Assembly (NCBI GenBank): GCA_028571685.1
Contig: CM053140.1
Coordinates: 218,321,323-218,385,322 of the forward strand
Source of the DNA: Heterohyrax brucei
Lineage: Eukaryota > Chordata > Mammalia > Hyracoidea > Procaviidae
Direction of reading: 5' to 3'
Length of the DNA: 64,000 nucleotides
The notes under the pieces were generated by a model. It was not told the origin of the DNA. It was given only the letters and a program-made list of their open reading frames with translations, and made no database searches. Below, piece by piece: positions 56,601-64,000 of this stretch (position 1 is the stretch's first letter; every line of letters starts with the position of its first letter). Position numbers and translations under genes: made by a program.

Positions 56601-59600
56601 ATGGCAGCAGTGAACACATACCTATCAATAATTACATTGAATGTGAATGGACTGAATGCTCCAGTAAAGAGACATTGAGTGACATCTTGGATCAAAAGAC
56701 ACGACCCATCCATATGTTGTCTACGAGAAACTCACTTGAGACCTAAAGACAGGAACAAACTGAAAATTAAAGGATGGAAGAATATATATCAAGCTAACAA
56801 TGAACAAAGAAGAGCAGGGGTGGCAATTCTAATCTCAGACAAAATCAATTTTAATGTCAAATCCACCATCGTGGACAAAGATGGTCACTATTTATTGCTG
56901 AAAGGTTCAGTACACAAGCAAGACTTAACTATATTAAATATTTATGCACCTAATGCCAGAGCACCTAAATATGTCGAAGAAACACTGACTACGCTCAACA
57001 GAGAGTTAGATGACTCCACAATAATAGTGGGAGACTTTAACACTCCACTCTCATTACTAGACAGATCATCTAGAAAAAAGCTCAGTAAAGATACAGAAGA
57101 CCTCATTGACACAACTAACCAACTAAATCTCATTGATATATACAGAACTTTCCACCCGTCAGCAGACAACTACACCTTCTTCTCCAGTGCACATGGAACA
57201 TTCTCCAGAATTGACCACATGATAGGCCATAACGCAATGCTCAACAAAATTCATACCATTCAATTACTGCAAAGCATCTTCTCAGATCATAAAGCCATAA
57301 AAGTTGAAATCAATAGCAGAAAAAACAGAGATAGAAAGTGGAACTCTTGAAAACTGAACAACATCTTGCTCAAAAAAACATGGGTTATAGAGGAAATCAA
57401 GGATGAATTAAAGAAATTCATGGATTCCAATGAGAAGAAAAACACTTCCTACCAGAACCTATGGGATACAGCCAAAGGAGTGCTCAGAGGTCTGTTTATC
57501 TCCATAAATGCACACATCTGGAAGGAAGAAAGAAACCAAATCAAGGAACTAACTCTACAGCTTGAACAAGTAGAAAGAGAACAACAGAGGAACCCCTCGG
57601 GGACCAGAAGAAAAGAGATCATAAAGATTAGAGCAGAGCTAAATGAATTAGAGAATAGAAAAACAATTGAAAAGACCTAAAGCTGGTTTTTTTAAAAGAT
57701 CAACAAAATTGATAAACCACTGGCTAAACTTACTAAAGAAAAGCAGGAAAGGAAACAACCCAAATTAGAAATCAGAGGGGAGTTGTCACCACAGATGCAA
57801 CAGAAATCAAAAGTATCATAACAGAATACTATGAAAGACTGTACTCCAACGAATTTGAAAACCTAGGGGAAATGGACCAATTCCTTGACTCATACCACCT
57901 ACCCAAACTATCACAACATGAGGCAGAACAACTTAATAAATCTATCACAAAGGAAGAGATTGAGAAGGTCATCAAAACACTGCCAACCAAAAAAAGTCCA
58001 GGCCCAGATGGCTTCACTGCAGAATTCTGCCAAGCACTTAGAGAAGAGATATCCCCAATACTACTGAGACTATTTCACAGTATAGAAAGGGATGGAGTAC
58101 TCCCAAACTCATTCTATGAAGCCAGCATAACCCTGATACCTAAGGCAGGGAAAGATCCAACAAAGACAGAGAACTACAGACCGATATCACTCACGAACCT
58201 AGATGCAAAAATCTTCAACAAAATTCTTGCCAACAGAATACAACAACATATCAAGAAAATAATCCATCAGGACCAAGTGGGATTCATACCGGGGATGCAA
58301 GGCTGGTTCAACATCAGGAAAACAGCTAATGTGATAAACCACATAAATAACACAAAAGACAAGGATCACCTGATTTTGTCCATTGATGCAGAAAAGGCAT
58401 TTGATAGAGTCCAACACGAATTCATGCTAAAAACTCTTAGCAAAATGGGCATAGATGGCAAATTCCTCAACAAAATAAGGGCCATTTATACAAAGCCAGT
58501 TGCCCACACCATCCTGAATGGAGAGAGACTGAAAGACTTTCCCTTGAGATCAGGAACTAGACAAGGATGCCCACTGTCACCTCTCCTATTCAACATTGTG
58601 CTAGAAGTTCTAGCCAGAGCAATTAGACAAGACAAAGAAATAAAGGGCATCTGCATCGGCAGAGGAAGTTAAAATTTCCCTGTTCGCAGATGATGTGATT
58701 GTATATGGAGAGAACCCCAAGGAATCTATAAGTAAGCTACTCAAACTGATAGAAGAGTTCAGCAAAGTCTCAGGATACAAGATAAACATAAGTAAATCAG
58801 TAGGATTCCTTTATACCAACAACGAGACTGTTAAGGAGGAAATTATCAAATCAATACCATTTATGATGCCCCTAAGAAGATAAAGAACCTAGGAATTAAT
58901 CTAACTAGAGAAACAACAGATCTTTACAAAGAGAACTACAAGCCCTTACTACAAGAAACTGAAAGAGACTTAGATAAATGGAAAAACCTACCCTGCTCAT
59001 GGATAGGAAGACTTAACATTGTGAAAGTGTCTATTTTACCCAAAGCAATTTATTTATATAATGCAATCCCAATACAAGTTCCAGCATCTTTTTTTAATGA
59101 GATGAAGAAACAAATCACCAATTTTGTTTGGAAAGGGAAGAAGCCCCGGATAAGTAAGGTACTACTAAAGAAGAAGAACACACTGGGAGGCCTCTCATTA
59201 CCCGACCTTAGAATATACTACACGGCCACAGTGGTCAAAACAGCCTGGTACTGGCACAAGAACAGACAGATCGATCAATGGAACAGAACTGAGACCCCAG
59301 AGATGACACCATCTGCCTATGAACAACTGATATTCGACAAAGGCCCTAAGACATCAAACTGGGGTAAAAACAGTCTCTTCAACAAATGGTGCTGACAAAA
59401 TTGGTTATCCATCTGCAATAAACTGAACCAAGATCCATATCTTAAACCTTATACAAAAACCAACTCCCAACGGGATAAAAGACCTAAATATCAAACCTAA
59501 AACGATAAAGCTCATCCAAGAAAAGGTAGGAACAACAATGCAAGTTTTAATACACAATGAGGACAGACTCCAAAATCTGTCAAAGAAACCTCAATCAACA

Positions 59601-60407
59601 GAAGAGAAAGTAGATAAATGGGAACTATTAAGAATCAAACACTTCTGCTCATCCAAAGACTTTATTAATAGAATTAAAAGAACACCCACAGAATGCGAAA
59701 AAATATTTGGCAACTCTATGTCAGACCGATGCCTGATCTCCATAATCTATAAGATACCACAAAATATCAATAAGAAGAAGAAAAACCATCCAATTAAGTG
59801 ATGGGCAAAGGAGATGGACAGACATTTCTCTAAAGAGGAGATCCAGGCAGCCAAAAAACAGATGTGGACATGTTCACGATCTTTAGATGTTAAACAAATT
59901 CAAATCAAGACAACAATGAGATACCATCTCACCCCAACAAGATTGGCCATGATCCGGAAAACACAAAACAACAAATGCTGGAGAGGCTGTGGACAAAGTG
60001 GAACCCTCCTACACTGTTGGTGGGGTTGCAAAATGGTCCAGCCTCTTTGGAAGGCAATCTGGCACTTCCTTTAAAAAATGGATATCGATATACCATTTGA
60101 CCCAGTAATTCCACAACTTGGAATATATCCTACAGATTCAAGGCCTTTCACACCAACGGACACATGCACCAGAATGTTTACCACAGCGCAGTCCATGATA
60201 GCAAAAAGATGGAATCAACCCAGATGCCCAACAATAGAAGAATGGATAGGTAAACTATGGTACATACACTCAATGGAGCACTACGCAATGATAAAGAATA
60301 ACGATGATTCCAGGAAACATCTCCTAACCTGGTTTCAACTGGAAGACATTATGTTGAGTGAAAGTAGTCAGCAACAAAGGGACAAATACTGTATGAGACC
60401 TCTATGA
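56601..60407 (+). pseudogene. L1 ORF2 (endonuclease and reverse transcriptase), copy E
   Basis: Starts MAAVNTYLSIITLNVNGLNAP. TGA at 56674. Endonuclease RETHLRPKDRNK, GVAILISDKINF, VGDFNTPLSLLDRSS, DHMIGHNAMLN. TGA replaces a Trp at 57348-57350. Reverse transcriptase [66 protein letters not shown]; frameshift at about 58665. FADD box intact at 58683-58694. C-terminal motif [18 protein letters not shown] at about 59979-60032. Stop 60405-60407. Frame broken also near 57680, 58880, 59394, 59801 and 60074. Confidence 0.9.
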
Positions 60408-62245
60408 TAAGACCTCAAAAACAGATTTGTGTATAGAAGAAAAGACTCTTTGACAGCTGCAAGGGAGGGGAGGGAGGAAGGGGAGGGGGGTAGGGTTTAG
60501 TTTAGATAGTTACTAGAAATCTAGTTGGGAGAAAGCAGTGATAGCACACATTAGAAACAAGAACAACATTAAGTGGACTTCAGCATAACTTGAGTACTCC
60601 TTCCATCTTAACTCAATACTGCAAGGGTAGAGTAGCTGGGGCAGGTGGCGGGGGACCATGCTCTTAGGTGAATTCCAGGCCAATTGGCACACCTAGCATT
60701 TTGCTAAGAGAGCTCTCTGCACCCCACATTGGTGAGTGGCGTCTGGGGTCTTAAAAGCTGCCAAGCTGCCATTCGAGGACACAGCAAATGGTCCCAACTC
60801 AGCAGGAACGGATGATCACCGAGGACCAAAATGACATGTGGTAAAGACAACCAAGAAGACAGAGAGACCCACAAGAGTGGGTGCCTACATCGACTTTGGA
60901 CCGGAAGAACCGGATGGTGCCCGGCCACCACCAGTGATAGCCACGATGGAGCTCACAGAGAGGAGTCTCACTGGCAACACAAGAATAAAATGGGGTGCAT
61001 CATGAGATCTCCACTAAAAGACCTCAGATGATGGTCCAGCGGTTTTGGGGTTTCTCTGAGAGCATGGCCCCCGGCCCTGATACTGCCCTTTCCCATAAAT
61101 TATAACAAAGATCCAGTCTTTGGACAGGAATGGATTGGACTTGGTAATGCAGAGTGACCATATATTGGAAGCACTTTGTGGTTCTATACATCTACAGGAT
61201 ATCATCTTGCTGACCTCTGGCTGGAGGAAGGGGAGTGGACGGAGAGGAGGGGAAAGGAGGTTGTTGGGAGGATGAGACATGTATGGAGCAAAGAGGAATA
61301 ATGTGCTGTCACCGGACAGGGAGAGCAATGGAAGCTGCTTATAGGTGGGCATGTAAATTTATACGTGAATGTACATTTTCACTCAGTTATGTTAAATAAA
61401 AATAAGAAATAAAAAGAAAAAAAGGAGGACCCTCAATGAAATGGATTTACAGTGGCTACAATGGGCTTAAGCATAAAAATAATTGTGGGCATGAAGCAAA
61501 ACAGGGTAGTGTTTTGTTCTGTTGTACATATGGTCACTATGAGTTGGAACCAACTTTAAGTCACCTAACAACAACAACTAGTGATTTTCCCTCCCTCTCT
61601 CTCACATCTGGTAATCATGGATGTGTATAAGCCTTTTCTTGACTTTCTGTAGCAGTGGTCTCATATTTGTCCTTTTGTGATTGACTTACTTCTCTCATCA
61701 TAATGTCCTTCAAATTTATCATCCACACTGTGAGACGCTTCTTGGATTCAACATTGTTCTTTATTATTGTGTAGTAAGTACTCTGCTGTGTGTCTGTAGC
61801 ACAATTAATTTATCCATTCCTTCACTGATGGGCACTTAGATTGTTTCCATCTTTTTGTTATTGTGAGTGACGCCGCAAAAAAATGAGTGTGCATGTGTCT
61901 ACTGACAACAGCTCTTATTCCCCTAAGATAAATAACTACGAGTGAGATTGCTGAATTACGTGGTATTTCTATTTCTAGCTTTTTAAGAAAGTGCTTCTAT
62001 GCTTTCCATAGTGGTTGTACCATTTTACATTCCCAAAAGCAGCACATAGGAATTCCAATCTTTCCACAACCTCACCAGCATTTGTTTTTGTTTTTGTTTT
62101 AGTCATTCTTTCCAGGATGAGATGATATCTCATTGTAGTTTTGATTTGCATTTCTCTAATGGCTGATAGTCACAAGTATCTCTTCATGTATTTAGTAGCT
62201 GCCTGAATGTCTTCTTTGGTGAAGTGTTTATTCATATTCTTAGGC

Positions 62246-62768
62246 TGTGGTGGTCAAGATTGTGTCAATTTGGCAACTCCATGTTTGGCTGCTGTATCAA
62301 GTGGCAGGGGTGGGGCCTGTGGTGTCTTCCCCCACCTCAGCTCTCATCTCTCTGCCTTCCACCACCTACTTCCTGACTGTTCACAGCTGCTGCTCTCTTC
62401 TGCATCTGGTTCTGGACCTGAACTAGCAGCTGCTGGATTCATCAACTCTTATGATTGGCTCTTGAGAGTCCTGTTCGCTGACCTGCTGATCCTGGGTTTG
62501 CCAGCCTCTGCAGCCCTGAGAGTCAGCAGGGACCTTGCAGTCTGACTACCAGCTTCGGACCCTCTGACCCATGCAACGAGTGTTCTAGAACTCTGGTCTC
62601 TGACTTGCTGACCTTGGGTTCACCAGCTGCCGTGGCCACGTGAGGCTTGTGCCAGGACTTGGGGCATTCAACTTCTACAACTGTGTGAGCTGTTTCCTTT
62701 ATATATAAATCTTTCCTTGTACTTTCCTTGTACTGGTTTTTCTTTCCCAGAAAACTCAGCATAAGACA
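62246..62768 (+). mobile_element. Second type of LTR inside L1 copy G
   Basis: Starts TGTGGTGGTCAAGATTGTG, ends CAGCATAAGACA, 523 bp, flanked by TAGGC (62241-62245) and TTGGC (62769-62773), 4 of 5 matching. Unlike the MaLR LTRs elsewhere here. The 3' end with TATATATAAATCTTTCCTTG resembles the older MLT-type LTRs. Removing it rejoins the L1 G ORF2. Confidence 0.75.
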
Positions 62769-63531
62769 TTGGCAATTTTTATTAACTGAGTTGTCATTTT
62801 GCTTTTCAGGTGTTGAAAGTTTCTATAAATTTCAGAGATTAGACCCATTTCAGATATGCCCCTACCAAACTTTTTACAATCTGTAGGTTTTCTTTTCACT
62901 CATTTGGAGAAATCTTTTGACGAACGTAAGTATTAAATTTTTAGGAGATCCCAGTTATCTCATTTATTTTCATTTGTGCATTTTTAGTTACGTTTGATAG
63001 TCTATTTGTGCCACATATTAGATCCTTTAAGCCTGGCCCTACGTTTTCTTCCATGAACTTTAGAGTTTGGGGTTTTACATTTAGGTCTTTCATCCACTTT
63101 GAGTTAGCTTTTGTGTATGGGGGAGCTTATGGATCTTGTTTCCTTTTTCTGCAAAAAAACATCAGTTTTGCAAGTATCATTAGTAAAGAGAGTATCTCTT
63201 TCTCATTTAATGAACTTCAAGCTTTTGTTGAAGTTCAGCTCTACATAGATGGATAGATTTACTTGTAGGTTCTCAGTTTTATTCCACTAGTCTATGTGAC
63301 TGTCACTGAATCAGTACCAGGGTGTTTTGACTACAGTGACTCTATAGTAGGTTCTGAGATAAGGAAGTGTGATGCCTCCTACTTTTTTCTTTTTCTTCAA
63401 TAATGCTTTATTTACTTAGGATCTCTCTCCATATAAAGCCGGAGATTAGTTTTTCCATCTCATTAGAGGATGTTGTTGAAATTTGGATAGGAATTAGATC
63501 ATATCTATAGATCACCTTAGTTATTTATTTA

Positions 63532-64000
63532 GTCATTTCATGAGTAGTTTGCTTTTAATTCAATATAGTAGAGGACTTGGCTCCCTGAGCTTTAATATTA
63601 AGGGCTTGGTTATCCATAGTTAGGTTCCGAAGACAAAGCAGTTATGCTGAACTGGCATTATGGAGATTTAGGCCTTGCCAGCTGTTCCGCACTGATTTTT
63701 TCCCCTCCCTAGATTACTATCAGTGGGAGCCCCGCTTCCTATGCCCCCTACCGCCCACTCTCACCCTACGCCCACTCCACACTCCCAATCCCCTGGCCTC
63801 TCAGGATGCGCATGATACAGTGTGTCCCCTTTCCCTGCAGTGCCTCCCCCACCACAGAGACTGCAGAGGTTTAAGATGGTGGTCGTTGTGGTAGTGATGT
63901 GTTATCTGAAGCCAGCTGCCAGCCCTGGTCAGTAACCTGCTCATCCTGGGTCCGCCGTGCATCTGCCCTGGCTCCACAACCTGTGCAACCCCCTTCCTTT
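63532..64000. repeat. Duplicated block, right copy (matches 29817-30287), cut by the window end
   Basis: Starts GTCATTTCATGAGTAG inside L1 copy G sequence. Two substitutions (A/G near 63742, C/T near 63717) and two one-base length differences in T-runs compared with the left copy, over 469 bases. The L1 reads up to about CATTTCA, so the first nine bases may belong to both sequences. Confidence 0.92.

Larger units (their letters stand above)
54205..61420 (+). mobile_element. L1 LINE copy E, nearly full-length, nested in the RTE
   Basis: Starts GGGGGGGCGGAGTCAAGATGGCGGACTGAG, the complete L1 5' end. 5'UTR to 55205, ORF1 55206-56177, spacer, ORF2 56601-60407, 3'UTR 60408-61400 with AATAAA at 61395-61400, then an A-rich tail. 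The target was an A-run in the RTE (CAGTAAAAAA), so the duplication cannot be counted exactly. Youngest large element with D, but not able to move: stops in ORF1 and ORF2. Confidence 0.95.
52471..61582 (+). mobile_element. RTE LINE with an inverted 5' end, interrupted by L1 copy E
   Basis: The RTE consists of an inverted 5' part (52471-52705, antisense), a sense part (52706-54204) and the 3' end (61421-61582) beyond the L1. The sense part joins to 61421 in the expected order (GAGGGTCAGTAAAAAA then GGAGGACCCTCAATGAAATGG). It ends with the RTE terminal motif (GGTCACTATGAGTTGGAACC) and CACCTAACAACAACAAC. The element sits in L1 copy G. Confidence 0.88.
50785..63540 (-). mobile_element. L1 LINE copy G, host element split by an LTR, an RTE and a second LTR
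   Basis: On the minus strand the 3' end is at about 50785 (T-rich, TTAAAACATTTTATTTTAC). The 3'UTR runs to 51396 and continues at 51960 after the solo LTR. It runs on to about 52470 (CACCAAAATTAACAGGTACC), and after the RTE and its nested L1 resumes at 61583 (GTAATCATGGATGTG, then TGTGATTGACTTACTTCTC). It is interrupted again at 62246-62768 and reaches ORF2 C-terminal sequence to about 63530-63540, where it meets the duplicated block. Removing each insertion rejoins the L1 sequence. Confidence 0.82.

Noticed and set aside
62207-62545. 112-codon frame as a gene
   Set aside because: It spans the junction between L1 copy G and the inserted LTR.

Overview
This is mammalian nuclear DNA made almost entirely of transposable elements. 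I recognise no host protein-coding gene, tRNA, rRNA or other functional RNA gene. Repeat content points to an afrotherian mammal, most likely an elephant or close relative. It has many short tRNA-like SINEs ending in the tail I associate with AfroSINE, two BovB-like RTE LINEs that share that tail, several layers of a lineage-specific L1, MaLR-type LTRs that all begin near TGTCATGGATTGAATTG and end near GACTAAAACA, and the older mammalian repeats MIR, L2, MER5-like and ancient L1M. Family names are from memory, so the species call is an inference.

Layout. 1-4771: two damaged L1 fragments (A and B), plus strand. 4772-19462: an old L1 (C), interrupted by two mariner-derived elements (6155-6708 and 18651-19215) and by a much younger, nearly full-length L1 (D, 7715-15181) that itself carries a 3'UTR-only L1 insertion (10430-10922). 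19663-32612: a partial LTR, low-repeat DNA, a minus-strand L1 (H, 21062-23886), an LTR inside a SINE, several SINEs, a third mariner element inside another SINE, and a block (29817-30287) that recurs at more than 99 percent identity at the right end of the window (63532-64000). 32613-50247: many MaLR LTRs, including one complete LTR-internal-LTR element (48159-50247) and an inverted nested pair (44918-45907), a minus-strand RTE (36691-38341), a 3'UTR-only L1 with a perfect 15-bp target duplication (34507-35177), and SINE clusters.

50785-63540 is a nested pile. An old minus-strand L1 (G) is interrupted by a solo LTR (51397-51959), by an RTE with an inverted 5' end (52471-54204 and 61421-61582) that itself contains a nearly full-length L1 (E, 54205-61420), and by a second type of LTR (62246-62768).

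No element is intact. Every ORF1, ORF2 and RTE reading frame has stops, frameshifts or deletions, so they are annotated as pseudogenes. The informative parts are insertion order, target-site duplications (TSDs), the shared mariner deletion, the L1 5'UTR tandem units, the tail shared by RTE and SINE, and the near-identical duplicated block. I did not find a new defence, metabolic or regulatory system. The duplicated block, a promoter-like LTR candidate (31480-31810) and one 94-codon open frame (20230-20514) are what I could not explain.
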